Assembly (NCBI RefSeq): GCF_025717535.1
Contig: NZ_JAJIRO010000001.1
Location: forward strand, 1 to 64,000
DNA: 64,000 bases
DNA from: Paucibacter sp. Y2R2-4
Lineage (GTDB): Bacteria; Pseudomonadota; Gammaproteobacteria; Burkholderiales; Burkholderiaceae_C
Direction of reading: 5' to 3'
Both the position numbers and the translations under genes were made by a program. Shown piece by piece: positions 46,783 to 56,628 of this stretch; position 1 is the stretch's first letter, and each line of letters begins with the position of its first letter. The notes below the pieces were generated by a model that saw nothing but the letters and a program-made list of their open reading frames with translations, did not search any database and had not been told where the DNA came from.

Positions 46783-48873
46783 ATGTTTGAAAAAATTCTG
46801 ATCGCGAACCGGGGTGAGATCGCTTGCCGAGTGATCAAGACGGCCCGCAAGATGGGCATCAAGACCGTGGCCGTCTACTCCGAGGCCGACAAGGACGCCC
46901 GCCATGTGGAGTTGGCCGATGAGGCCGTGCTGCTGGGCCCGGCGCCCAGCCGCGAGTCCTATCTGGTGGCCGACAAGATCATTGCGGCGGCCAAGCAGAC
47001 CGGCGCTCAGGCCATCCACCCCGGCTACGGCTTTTTGAGCGAGAACGAAGAGTTCGCGCGCCGGGTCGAGGAAGAGGGCATCGCCTTCATCGGCCCCAAG
47101 CATGGTTCCATCGCCGCCATGGGCGACAAAATCGCCTCCAAAAAGCTGGCGAATGCGGCCCAGGTCAACACCATTCCGGGCCACAACGAGCCCATCCTCT
47201 CGCCTGAAGAGGCGGTCAAGATCGCCCAGGGCATCGGCTACCCGGTGATGATCAAGGCCAGCGCCGGCGGTGGTGGCAAGGGCTTGCGCGTCGCCTTCAA
47301 CGACAAGGAATGCTTCGAAGGCTTCAGCAGCTGCCGCAACGAGGCACGCAACAGCTTTGGGGATGACCGCGTCTTCATGGAGAAGTTTGTCGAGGAGCCG
47401 CGCCACATCGAGATCCAGGTGCTTGGCGACAGCCAGGGCAACACGCTCTATCTGTGGGAGCGCGAATGTTCCATCCAGCGCCGCCACCAGAAGGTGATCG
47501 AAGAAGCGCCGTCGCCCTTCATCAGCGAAGCCACCCGCAAGGCCATGGGCGAGCAGGCCGTGGCCTTGGCCAAGGCGGTGAATTACCAGAGCGCGGGCAC
47601 GGTGGAGTTCGTGGTCGGCAAGGATCAGAGCTTTTACTTCCTGGAGATGAACACCCGTCTGCAGGTGGAGCACCCGGTGACCGAGTGCATCACCGGCCTG
47701 GACCTGGTCGAGCAGATGATCCGCGTGGCCGCCGGCGAGCCGTTGAGCCTCAAGCAGGAGGACATCAAGCGCGAAGGCTGGGCGATCGAATGCCGCATCA
47801 ATGCCGAAGACCCCTTCCGCAACTTCCTGCCCTCCACCGGCCGCCTGGTCAAGTACCAACCGCCGCAGGCCAATCTGGAGCAGAGCACGCTGACCCTTCA
47901 GGGTGAAAGTTATGCCCAAGGTTCGTTCGGTGGGGTTCGGGTCGACACCGGCGTCTACGAAGGCGGCGAGATCCCGATGTTCTACGACTCAATGATCGCC
48001 AAGCTCATCGTCCATGGACGTGATCGGGCCGACGCCATCGCCAAGATGCGAGTAGCCCTGAATGGCTTTGTCATTCGCGGCATTTCCAGCAACATCCCCT
48101 TCCAGTCGGCCCTGCTGGCGCATGAGGATTTCAAGTCCGGCAATTTCAACACCGGCTTCATCGCCCAGCATTACGGCGGTGGCTTCCGCGCCGAGGATGT
48201 GCCGCACAGCGATCCGCTGTTCCTGGTCGCCCTGGCCGGCTTCATCCGCCGCAAGGCGCGGGAACGCGAGGCCGGCATCAGCGGCCAACTGCCGGGCCAC
48301 GAGGTGCGCATCGAGCACGACTACGTGGCCCTGGTGTCCGAGGGCACGGCCGGCCAGCAAGCCCGCCACGCCCTGCACATTTCCGAGTTCGTGGGGCACC
48401 TGGGTGAGGCACTGGTACGCGTCGGTGAAGGCGCCGAGGCCAAGAGCTACCGCATCGTCTGCAACTCGCGCCTGAACGACATCCGCCTGACCGGCACCGT
48501 GAACGGCCAGCCCTTTGTGGCCCAGGCCGAGCGTGGCACGGCCAAGCAGCCGCTGGCCTACCGCCTGCAGCACAACGGCTACGCCATCCTCGTCAATGTG
48601 CTTTCGCCGCGTGCCGCCGAGCTGCAGGCCTTAATGCCCTTCAAGGCCCCGCCGGACACCAGCAAGTTCCTGCTTTCGCCGATGCCGGGCCTGCTGGTGC
48701 AAATCGCCGCGCAGCCGGGCCAGACGGTGCAAGCCGGTGAGCGCCTGGCTGTGATCGAGGCCATGAAGATGGAGAACATCTTGATCGCCGAGCGCGACGT
48801 CAAGGTGGCCGAGGTGCTGGCCAAAGTGGGCGAGAGCCTGTCGGTGGATCAGCTGATCCTGCGTTTTGAGTGA
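46783..48873 (+). CDS. pccA: Propionyl-CoA carboxylase alpha (biotin carboxylase/BCCP) subunit
   Basis: 696 aa. N-terminal biotin carboxylase with [17 protein letters not shown], the ATP-grasp loop [13 protein letters not shown], and [13 protein letters not shown]; a middle BT-type region (about 500-610); and a C-terminal biotin carrier domain with the biotinylated lysine K662 in EAMKMEN. It carboxylates its own biotin with ATP and bicarbonate. The GGGGACAAGA leader gives a moderate ribosome binding site. Its stop overlaps the next frame. Confidence 0.97.
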   Translation: MFEKILIANRGEIACRVIKTARKMGIKTVAVYSEADKDARHVELADEAVLLGPAPSRESYLVADKIIAAAKQTGAQAIHPGYGFLSENEEFARRVEEEGIAFIGPKHGSIAAMGDKIASKKLANAAQVNTIPGHNEPILSPEEAVKIAQGIGYPVMIKASAGGGGKGLRVAFNDKECFEGFSSCRNEARNSFGDDRVFMEKFVEEPRHIEIQVLGDSQGNTLYLWERECSIQRRHQKVIEEAPSPFISEATRKAMGEQAVALAKAVNYQSAGTVEFVVGKDQSFYFLEMNTRLQVEHPVTECITGLDLVEQMIRVAAGEPLSLKQEDIKREGWAIECRINAEDPFRNFLPSTGRLVKYQPPQANLEQSTLTLQGESYAQGSFGGVRVDTGVYEGGEIPMFYDSMIAKLIVHGRDRADAIAKMRVALNGFVIRGISSNIPFQSALLAHEDFKSGNFNTGFIAQHYGGGFRAEDVPHSDPLFLVALAGFIRRKAREREAGISGQLPGHEVRIEHDYVALVSEGTAGQQARHALHISEFVGHLGEALVRVGEGAEAKSYRIVCNSRLNDIRLTGTVNGQPFVAQAERGTAKQPLAYRLQHNGYAILVNVLSPRAAELQALMPFKAPPDTSKFLLSPMPGLLVQIAAQPGQTVQAGERLAVIEAMKMENILIAERDVKVAEVLAKVGESLSVDQLILRFE

Positions 48874-48887
48874 GTGAGGCGGCGTCC

Positions 48888-49366
<479 letters not shown>

Positions 49367-49370
<4 letters not shown>

Positions 49371-49804
49371 GCGCCGGCCCACATCAATCGCCTGAGCCTG
49401 GCGTCGACCAGGCCCGCTTGGCGGCCTTTTTGCTGGAGCAGTTCCCGCAAACATGCTGCAGTATTGAGGCAGCGGCTGCGGGCACCGCCACCATTCGGCA
49501 TCCGGTGGGCCCAGCCGAGTTGCGGCCAGGCGGCACCGTTTCCGGTCCGGTGATGATGACGGTGGCCGATGTGGCGCTCTATGTGGCCCTGCTCAGCCAG
49601 ATCGGCATCGTACCGCTGGCGGTGACCACCAATCTGAACATCAACTTCTTGCGCAAACCCTCAGCCGACAAAGACATCATCGGCGTTTGCCGCATGAAAA
49701 AAGTGGGCAAATCGCTGGCGGTGGGCGAGGTGGATTTGTTCTCCGAGGGGGACCCGGAGCCGGTGGCGCACGCGGTTGGCACCTATGCCATCCCGCGTGC
49801 TTGA
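49367..49804 (+). CDS. PaaI-family hotdog thioesterase
   Basis: 145 aa from ATG 49367, overlapping the VOC gene by 4 bases. Single hotdog fold with [26 protein letters not shown] (the central helix with the Asp of PaaI-type enzymes) and [12 protein letters not shown] followed by [21 protein letters not shown]. It probably hydrolyses an acyl-CoA, perhaps relieving propionyl- or methylmalonyl-CoA build-up. It is the last gene of the operon. Confidence 0.88.
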
Positions 49805-49821
49805 GCTCTGATTTCCGGCCG

Positions 49822-50613
49822 TCAGTCGACCGATTTCATCAGGTGCGAAACCTGAGTTTTGAACTCCGGAGACTCGCGCAACTTGCCTTGAATTCGCCAG
49901 ATTTCCCGCGCCGTTTGTCCATGTTTGGCGAAAAATGGTTTAGAGAAAACGGTGAAATAGGGCTTCTCGATCAACGCCGGGTTGACCCGCTCAATCTTGG
50001 CTTGCAGCGAAGGCACGCTGCTCAAAGAGGCTTCGGCCTCTGTGGTCTGCAGGGCGGCTGCCAGATAGCGGCCGGAGGCCACGCGGCCTAGCAATTCATC
50101 CGCAGTGGGCGAGCTGTCTTCCACCTTGGCGCCGAGTTGCTTCAATTGCGCCACGATGGAAAAGCCTGTCTGTGCGCCCACGGTGCCATTGGCGCCCAGC
50201 GTCTTGCCGTCCCAGCTGAGCGTGGCTCCCTTGGTCTTGTACAAAGCATAGGTCGCGCGGTACATGCGTTTGGTCGCGTCGGGTTCGCCGTCAAGCTTCA
50301 AGGGGTAATGGGCAAACTCCGCGCGTTCGGCGCTGAAGCTTGCGTTCATGGCGCCTTCAACTTTGCCGGCCTTGAGTTCGGCCAAGCATTGCTTCCAGGG
50401 CATGGGCATCAGCTTGATCGGCGTTCCCAATTGCTTTTCTAGCTGCGTCATCATGATCTGGCTGTAGCCGGGCTTGTCCTTGAGCAGCCAGGGGTAAGCG
50501 TCTTCGTTCTCGTGGCAGATATGAATCACGTCTGGCGCGGTTTGGGCCAGGGCCAGGGTTGAGCCCTGCAAGATCAGGCCGGCAATCGCCAAGCTTCGGG
50601 AAGTTCGAGACAT
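49822..50613 (-). CDS. Periplasmic solute-binding protein (family 3-like)
   Basis: 263 aa from ATG 50613, behind GGAG; the open frame upstream is not needed. A signal peptide (SRTSRSLAIAGLILQGSTLALA) is followed by a bilobal SBP_bac_3-type protein: VIHICHENEDAYPWL, YSQIMMTQLEKQLGTPIKLMPMPWKQCLAELKAGKVEGAMNASFSAER-type region and RVASGRYLAAALQTTEAE. It lacks ABC transporter genes beside it, so it may be an orphan binding protein or sensor input for amino acids or similar small molecules. Confidence 0.85.
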   Translation of the reverse strand: MSRTSRSLAIAGLILQGSTLALAQTAPDVIHICHENEDAYPWLLKDKPGYSQIMMTQLEKQLGTPIKLMPMPWKQCLAELKAGKVEGAMNASFSAERAEFAHYPLKLDGEPDATKRMYRATYALYKTKGATLSWDGKTLGANGTVGAQTGFSIVAQLKQLGAKVEDSSPTADELLGRVASGRYLAAALQTTEAEASLSSVPSLQAKIERVNPALIEKPYFTVFSKPFFAKHGQTAREIWRIQGKLRESPEFKTQVSHLMKSVD

Positions 50614-50984
50614 GAAGGACTCCAATTGATTGCGTTGAAAGCCAACTCGCCCCAGCTTGGGGACAGGCGAGCGCGGCTCCTGCCATGCTAGGGCGAGTGA
50701 GTTCAATCGATTCGATCTTGGTGCCATCCGATTTGCCCTCTGTTCCTGGTGTGAGTCGCAGCTGATGGGCTCAATTCAGCGCTGCGGCCCACAAAGCTGT
50801 GAAAATTCGGCTTGTGTTCGTAGAATACGAAGCATCGCTTGTAAATTGCGGTCTGCAGGAGTTGTTGGCGAAAGCTAGATTAACGAACCTGAAAAAACCG
50901 AGTTCGACTTTTTGAAGGCGCCTGCGCGCTATCCCTTCAATCAAGCTGCATTGCCGTTCCCAGTCCCCACACAAGACACTGCCC
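50614..50984. other. Divergent intergenic region
   Basis: 371 bases between the solute-binding protein gene and the LysR gene. It holds one clear dyad at 50817-50831 (listed separately). No small gene or confident promoter was recognised. Confidence 0.5.
50817..50831. promoter_or_regulatory. LysR-type operator candidate (T-N11-A dyad)
   Basis: TTCGTA-GAA-TACGAA is a perfect 6-bp inverted repeat and includes T-N11-A, the core of LysR-regulator boxes. It lies about 155 bp upstream of the LysR gene start and about 205 bp upstream of the solute-binding gene. Confidence 0.4.
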
Positions 50985-51878
50985 ATGCGCCTGGACCTCA
51001 CCACCCTCAATCTCGTGTTGGCCATCGAGCAGACCCGCTCGATCACGCGCGGAGCGGAGCGTGAGCATTTGGCTCTGGCGGCTGCCAGCAAGCGAGTGTC
51101 GGATCTTGAGGCTCGTCTCGGTGTGCAGTTGTTTGAGCGTCGTTCCCGGGGCGTTGAACCCACGGAAGCCTGCCGCGCGCTTGTTCGCCACATCCGCTCC
51201 TTGCATGCCTCGCTGCACGCACTGGAAAGTGAAGTGGTGGAGTTCGCCCGTGGCATCAAGGGCCATTTGCGCATCGCCGCCAATAGCGGCTCGATTGCCG
51301 AGTGCCTGCCACCTGATTTGGCCGCCTTCAGCCAAGCGCATCCGCAGATTCGCATCAGCCTGGAAGATCAAACCAGTGCCGAAGTGCAGGCGGCTGTCGC
51401 CGAGGGCCGCGCCGATGTGGGCATCTTCACCCCGCCGATGTTGGACAACCGCTTGCAGACCTGGCGCTACCGCAACGGCCGTTTGGCGGTGCTGGTGCCC
51501 AAGAATCATGACTTGGCTGGCAAAGATGCAGTCAGCTTCAGCGACTTGCTGGCCTATGACCTGGTCGGCTTGCATGCCGGTGCTTCGGCCCAGGAACTGA
51601 TGCGCGAGCAAGCGCTTGCGCGCGGACAAACCTTGAATGCTCGGCTGCAGGTGCGCGGCTTTGATGCCATCGCGCAATTGGTTGAAGCCGGCCTGGGCGT
51701 GGCCGTCTTGCCGGAAGGCCCGGCGGAGCGCTTTTCTCGCGTGTTTGAGGTCAAGCTGCTGCGTCTGGACGAGCCCTGGGCCGAGCGCGAATACTGTTTG
51801 GGTGTGATGCGCCAAGAGCGCTTGCCCGCGGTGGTACAGCGCTTTGTGGATGCGCTGTGTCCTCAATCAAAAACCTGA
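50985..51878 (+). CDS. LysR-family transcriptional regulator
   Basis: 297 aa. The helix-turn-helix is TLNLVLAIEQTRSITRGAEREHLALAAASKRVSDLEARLG (about 6-45), followed by VQLFERRSRGVEPTEA and the two-lobed effector domain (about 90-290). A LysR gene commonly precedes leuC in Burkholderiales, but no direct control of leuCDB is established by this sequence. It ends 35 bases before leuC. Confidence 0.92.
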   Translation: MRLDLTTLNLVLAIEQTRSITRGAEREHLALAAASKRVSDLEARLGVQLFERRSRGVEPTEACRALVRHIRSLHASLHALESEVVEFARGIKGHLRIAANSGSIAECLPPDLAAFSQAHPQIRISLEDQTSAEVQAAVAEGRADVGIFTPPMLDNRLQTWRYRNGRLAVLVPKNHDLAGKDAVSFSDLLAYDLVGLHAGASAQELMREQALARGQTLNARLQVRGFDAIAQLVEAGLGVAVLPEGPAERFSRVFEVKLLRLDEPWAEREYCLGVMRQERLPAVVQRFVDALCPQSKT

Positions 51879-51913
51879 ATAACGAATTCCCCTAAATCCA
51901 AAGGAAGCCCGCG

Positions 51914-53326
51914 ATGAACGCACGCACCTTGTACGACAAGCTTTGGGACGAGCATGTGGTCCACACCGAAGAGGACGGCACGGCCACGCTCTATATCGAC
52001 CGCCATCTGCTGCATGAGGTGACCAGCCCACAAGCTTTTGAAGGCCTGGAGCTGGCTTCGCGCAAGGTTTGGCGCCTGTCCGCCAATCTGGCCGTCAGCG
52101 ACCACAATGTGCCCACCACCGACCGCAGTGGCGGCATCAGCGACCCCATCTCCAAGTTGCAGGTCGACACCCTGGATCAAAACTGCGACCGACACGGCGT
52201 GACCCAGTTCAAGATGAACGACAAGCGCCAGGGCATCGTCCATGTGATCGGCCCGGAGCAGGGCGCCACGCTGCCCGGCATGACCGTGGTTTGCGGCGAC
52301 AGCCACACCTCCACGCACGGTGCTTTTGGCGCCTTGGCGCACGGCATCGGCACCTCCGAAGTGGAGCATGTGCTGGCCACGCAAACGCTCTTGGCCAAGA
52401 AGGCCAAGAATATGTTGGTGCGGGTGGAAGGCACATTGCCGGCCGGTTGCGGCGCCAAAGACATCGTGCTGGCCATCATCGGCAAGATCGGCACCGCCGG
52501 CGGCACTGGCTACACCATCGAGTTCGGCGGCTCGGCCATCCGTGCGCTGTCGATGGAAGGCCGCATGACGGTTTGCAATATGGCCATCGAAGCCGGCGCC
52601 CGCGCTGGCCTGATCGCCGTGGATGACACCACCATCAATTACTGCAAGGGCCGGCCTTTCTCGCCCAGCGGCGTGGAATGGGACCTGGCGGTTCAGTACT
52701 GGCGCGGCCTGCACTCGGACGCCGGCGCCAAGTTCGACACCGTGGTGGATTTGGATGCCAGCCAGATTCGCCCGCAAGTCACCTGGGGCACTTCGCCCGA
52801 AATGGTCTTGGGCATTGATCAGCGCGTGCCCGATCCGGACAAAGAAAAAGACTCAGTCAAGCGCGGTGCCATCGAACGCGCCTTGCAATACATGGCGCTG
52901 GAACCCAACAAGGCGGTGGCCGACATCCGCATCGACAAGGTTTTCATCGGTTCTTGCACCAACAGCCGCATTGAAGACATGCGCGAAGCTGCGGCAGTCG
53001 TGCGCCGCATCGGCGGGCGCTTGGCCAGCAATGTGAGATTGGCATTGGTGGTGCCGGGGTCGGGTCTGGTCAAGGCGCAAGCCGAGGCCGAAGGCTTGGA
53101 TCAGGTCTTCAAGGCTGCAGGCTTTGAATGGCGCGAGCCCGGCTGTTCGATGTGCTTGGCCATGAATGCCGACCGCTTGGAGCCCGGCGAGCGCTGCGCC
53201 TCCACCAGCAATCGCAACTTCGAAGGGCGCCAAGGCGCTGGCGGCCGCACCCATCTGGTCAGCCCGGCCATGGCCGCTGCAGCCGCCATGCGCGGCCATT
53301 TCGTTGATGTCAGCCGACTGGCTTGA
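51914..53326 (+). CDS. leuC: 3-isopropylmalate dehydratase large subunit
   Basis: 470 aa, the family length. Aconitase-fold enzyme with a [4Fe-4S] cluster: ligands C348 ([11 protein letters not shown]) and C411, C414 (CSMC). Other signatures are [28 protein letters not shown] and [13 protein letters not shown] at the N-terminus. It isomerises 2- to 3-isopropylmalate with LeuD. AAGGAAG precedes the ATG. Confidence 0.98.
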   Translation: MNARTLYDKLWDEHVVHTEEDGTATLYIDRHLLHEVTSPQAFEGLELASRKVWRLSANLAVSDHNVPTTDRSGGISDPISKLQVDTLDQNCDRHGVTQFKMNDKRQGIVHVIGPEQGATLPGMTVVCGDSHTSTHGAFGALAHGIGTSEVEHVLATQTLLAKKAKNMLVRVEGTLPAGCGAKDIVLAIIGKIGTAGGTGYTIEFGGSAIRALSMEGRMTVCNMAIEAGARAGLIAVDDTTINYCKGRPFSPSGVEWDLAVQYWRGLHSDAGAKFDTVVDLDASQIRPQVTWGTSPEMVLGIDQRVPDPDKEKDSVKRGAIERALQYMALEPNKAVADIRIDKVFIGSCTNSRIEDMREAAAVVRRIGGRLASNVRLALVVPGSGLVKAQAEAEGLDQVFKAAGFEWREPGCSMCLAMNADRLEPGERCASTSNRNFEGRQGAGGRTHLVSPAMAAAAAMRGHFVDVSRLA

Positions 53327-53356
53327 CGCTCCGCTAGACGAACCCGGAACTGAAAC

Positions 53357-54007
53357 ATGGAAAAGTTCAATCTGCACAAGGGCTTGGTGGCCCCGATGGA
53401 TCGCGAGAACGTCGATACCGATGCCATCATCCCCAAGCAATTCCTCAAGTCCATCAAGCGCAGCGGCTTCGGCCCTAACTTGTTCGATGAGTGGCGCTAT
53501 CTGGACGCGGGCGAGCCCGGTCAAGACCCGGCCAGCCGTCGGCCTAACCCGGATTTCGTGCTGAATCAGGCGCGCTATCAAGGCGCCTCCATCCTGCTGG
53601 CGCGGGCCAATTTTGGCTGCGGCTCCAGCCGTGAACATGCGCCTTGGGCTCTCGAGCAATACGGCTTTCGTGCCTTGATCGCGCCTAGCTTTGCCGATAT
53701 CTTTTTTAACAATTGCTTCAAGAATGGCGTCTTGCCGATCCAGTTGTCGGAGTCGCAGGTGGCGCAGTTGTTCGATGAGGTTTTGGCATTCCCCGGCTAC
53801 CAACTGAGCATCGATCTGGAGCGCCAGGTGGTGATCAAGCCGGATGGCGCTGAGCTGCCTTTTGATGTCCAGCCCTTCCGCAAGTTCTGCTTGCTGGGCG
53901 GTTTTGACGATATTGGTTTGACCTTGCGTCATGCCGACAAGATCAAGGCTTACGAAGCTGAACGCATGGCCAGCAAGCCCTGGCTGAACAACCGTTTGAT
54001 TGCCTGA
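53357..54007 (+). CDS. leuD: 3-isopropylmalate dehydratase small subunit
   Basis: 216 aa. Swivel domain with [20 protein letters not shown] and the substrate-binding [18 protein letters not shown]. It pairs with LeuC. It begins 30 bases after leuC and is followed 14 bases later by leuB, one operon. Confidence 0.98.
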   Translation: MEKFNLHKGLVAPMDRENVDTDAIIPKQFLKSIKRSGFGPNLFDEWRYLDAGEPGQDPASRRPNPDFVLNQARYQGASILLARANFGCGSSREHAPWALEQYGFRALIAPSFADIFFNNCFKNGVLPIQLSESQVAQLFDEVLAFPGYQLSIDLERQVVIKPDGAELPFDVQPFRKFCLLGGFDDIGLTLRHADKIKAYEAERMASKPWLNNRLIA

Positions 54008-54021
54008 GGAGGCCCCAGCAA

Positions 54022-55113
54022 ATGAAGATCGCAGTTCTTCCCGGTGATGGCATCGGTTCTGAAATCGTGGCCGAGGCCGTCAAGGTCTTGAATGTCTTGG
54101 ACTTGAAGTTCGAGCTGGAGACCGCCCCTGTGGGTGGCGCGGCGTACGAGGCGGCGGGCCATCCGCTGCCCGATTCCACGCTGCAACTAGCCAAGGACGC
54201 CGATGCAGTTTTGTTCGGCGCGGTGGGCGACTGGAAGTACGACAAGTTGGATCGGCCGCTGCGCCCCGAGCAGGCCATTCTGGGCCTGCGCAAGCACCTG
54301 GGCCTGTTCGCCAACTTCCGCCCGGCCATTTGCTACGAGCAGCTGACGCATGCCTCGAGCTTGAAGCCCGAGTTGGTGGCGGGCCTGGACATCCTCATCA
54401 TCCGTGAGCTGACCGGTGACATCTATTTCGGACAGCCGCGTGGTCGCCGCACGGCCGTCGACGGGCATTTCCCCGGCAGCGAAGAAGCCTTTGACACCAT
54501 GCGCTATTCGCGCCCGGAGATCGAGCGCATCGCCCATGTGGCCTTCCAAGCGGCACGCAAACGCAACAAGCGCGTGACCTCCGTGGACAAGGCCAATGTG
54601 CTGGAGACCTTCCAGTTCTGGAAGGACGTGATGATCGAAGTCGGCGCCGAGTATCCCGATGTGGAGCTCGACCATATGTATGTGGACAACGCCGCCATGC
54701 AACTGGTCAAGGCGCCCAAACGCTTCGACGTGATGGTGACCGGCAATATGTTCGGCGACATCTTGTCCGACGCGGCCGCCATGCTGACCGGCTCCATCGG
54801 CATGCTGCCCTCGGCCTCGCTGGACAAGAACAACAAGGGCCTCTACGAGCCCAGCCACGGCAGTGCGCCGGACATCGCGGGCAAGGGCATCGCCAATCCT
54901 TTGGCTACAATCCTGTCCGCTGCCATGATGCTCAAGTTCTCCCTCAACCAACCCGAAGCTGCTGCTCGTATCGAAGCCGCTGTGGGCTCGGTGTTGTCCC
55001 AAGGTTTGCGTACCGCAGACATTTGGAGTGAGGGCACTCAAAAAGTGGGCACGCGCGAGATGGGTGATGCGGTCGTTGCGGCCATCACCATGACCAAAAC
55101 CATTAAGGGCTAG
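54022..55113 (+). CDS. leuB: 3-isopropylmalate dehydrogenase
   Basis: 363 aa. Beta-decarboxylating dehydrogenase with [14 protein letters not shown], the substrate loop [16 protein letters not shown], the [17 protein letters not shown] catalytic Lys region and the NAD site [18 protein letters not shown]. It oxidises and decarboxylates 3-isopropylmalate to ketoisocaproate. GAGGAGGCC lies in front of the ATG. Confidence 0.98.
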   Translation: MKIAVLPGDGIGSEIVAEAVKVLNVLDLKFELETAPVGGAAYEAAGHPLPDSTLQLAKDADAVLFGAVGDWKYDKLDRPLRPEQAILGLRKHLGLFANFRPAICYEQLTHASSLKPELVAGLDILIIRELTGDIYFGQPRGRRTAVDGHFPGSEEAFDTMRYSRPEIERIAHVAFQAARKRNKRVTSVDKANVLETFQFWKDVMIEVGAEYPDVELDHMYVDNAAMQLVKAPKRFDVMVTGNMFGDILSDAAAMLTGSIGMLPSASLDKNNKGLYEPSHGSAPDIAGKGIANPLATILSAAMMLKFSLNQPEAAARIEAAVGSVLSQGLRTADIWSEGTQKVGTREMGDAVVAAITMTKTIKG

Positions 55114-55142
55114 TTCAGCTCCGGTTTGTCTCGCCCCTACAC

Positions 55143-55193
55143 CCCCGGCGACACAAGCCGGGGAAGAAGAAGTCCAAGGCTTTTTTCTTTTTT
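55143..55193 (+). terminator. Hairpin with downstream T-rich tract after leuB
   Basis: CCCCGGC and GCCGGGG form a 7-bp stem (55143-55163). A T-rich run (TTTTTTCTTTTTT) follows 17 bases later, not directly. It may be a partial terminator or processing site between leuB and asd. Confidence 0.45.
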
Positions 55194-55214
55194 AGGGCGA
55201 TAGAGGTAACAGCG

Positions 55215-56345
55215 ATGACGACACTTGTTGGATTGGTAGGCTGGCGCGGCATGGTGGGTTCGGTCCTGATGGACCGGATGAGCGCAGAAAAAGACTTTGA
55301 CCTGATCGAGCCGCTGTTCTTCAGCACCTCGAATGCCGGCGGCGCCGCCCCGGCTCAGGCCAAGAACGAGACCAAGCTGCAGAACGCCTTTGATATCGAG
55401 CAGCTCAAGCGCTGCGAAATCATCATCTCCGCCCAGGGCGGCGACTACACCAGCGAAGTCTTCCCCAAGCTGCGCGCCGCCGGCTGGAACGGCCACTGGA
55501 TCGATGCCGCTTCGACGCTGCGCATGGAATCGGACGCCGTCATCATTCTGGACCCGGTCAATCTGCCGGTGATCAAGGATGCCTTGGCCAAGGGCGGCAA
55601 GAACTGGGTCGGCGGCAACTGCACCGTGTCCTGCATGCTGATGGGCGTGGGCGCGCTCTACAAGGCCGGCTTGGTCGAGTGGATGAGCACCCAGACCTAC
55701 CAGGCCGCCAGCGGCGGCGGTGCCCAGCACATGCGCGAACTGCTGACGCAGTACGGCACGCTGAATGCATCCGTGCGCGCCTTGCTGGATGACCCCAAGA
55801 GCGCCATCCTAGAAATCGACCGCCAAGTCATCGCCACCCAGCGCTCCTTGAGCGCCGCCGAGACCGCCAACTTCGGCGTGCCTCTGGGCGGTTCGCTGAT
55901 CCCCTGGATCGACAAGGACCTCGGCAACGGCATGTCCAAGGAAGAGTGGAAGGGTATGGCCGAGACCAACAAGATTCTCGGCATCGGCGAGGGCTTCGGT
56001 TCCAGCGCCATCCCCGTGGACGGCTTCTGCGTGCGCGTAGGCGCCATGCGCTGCCACAGCCAGGCCCTGACCTTCAAGCTGAAGAAGGACGTGCCCCTGG
56101 CCGACATCGAGGCCATGATCGCCGCTGATAACGAGTGGGTGAAGGTGGTGCCGAATACCCGCGAGGCGACGGTGCAAGACCTGACCCCCGTGGCCGTGAC
56201 TGGCACCATGACGATTCCTGTCGGTCGCTTGCGCAAGCTGGCCATGGGCCCCGAGTACCTGGGTGCTTTCACCATTGGCGACCAGTTGTTGTGGGGCGCG
56301 GCCGAGCCGCTGCGTCGCATGTTGCGCATCCTACTGGCGAATTAA
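55215..56345 (+). CDS. asd: Aspartate-semialdehyde dehydrogenase
   Basis: 376 aa, proteobacterial long form. NADP motif [19 protein letters not shown] at the N-terminus and the catalytic Cys in [12 protein letters not shown] (about residue 135); the [24 protein letters not shown] stretch holds the active-site His. It makes aspartate semialdehyde for lysine, threonine, methionine and cell-wall diaminopimelate. GAGGTAACAGCG precedes the ATG. Confidence 0.98.
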   Translation: MTTLVGLVGWRGMVGSVLMDRMSAEKDFDLIEPLFFSTSNAGGAAPAQAKNETKLQNAFDIEQLKRCEIIISAQGGDYTSEVFPKLRAAGWNGHWIDAASTLRMESDAVIILDPVNLPVIKDALAKGGKNWVGGNCTVSCMLMGVGALYKAGLVEWMSTQTYQAASGGGAQHMRELLTQYGTLNASVRALLDDPKSAILEIDRQVIATQRSLSAAETANFGVPLGGSLIPWIDKDLGNGMSKEEWKGMAETNKILGIGEGFGSSAIPVDGFCVRVGAMRCHSQALTFKLKKDVPLADIEAMIAADNEWVKVVPNTREATVQDLTPVAVTGTMTIPVGRLRKLAMGPEYLGAFTIGDQLLWGAAEPLRRMLRILLAN

Positions 56346-56628
56346 TTCCACTGACAGCCCGTTGCCGGCAAGCGACAAGCTTGTAACGGGCTGAATCAGA
56401 GCGGCGTCTATAGAGCTTTTCAGCCTTTGCCTGAGCTTCTATGCGTATATGCTTGCCACTATTCAGATTTCCAATCGAAAGTGCGCATGGGGATGGCATC
56501 GTGAGCGCTGTTGAGCAGACAACAAACATCGTCGAAACAGGCGGACACCCAAGGGTGCCCGCCTTGTTGCTTTGGGGGACGCCTTGAAACCAAATATTTG
56601 CGCAGGGGCTCTGGCCCAAGGCTTGGCG
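56346..56628. other. asd-fimV intergenic region with two hairpins
   Basis: The first dyad (CAGCCCGTT at 56355-56363 with AACGGGCTG at 56385-56393) lies 10 bases after asd and lacks a T run. The second (GGCGG-A-CACCC with GGGTG-C-CCGCC, 56540-56563) is followed by TTGTTGCTTT and may terminate transcription just ahead of fimV. The fimV frame extends back to a TTG at 56572 but ATG 56629 is preferred. Confidence 0.45.
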
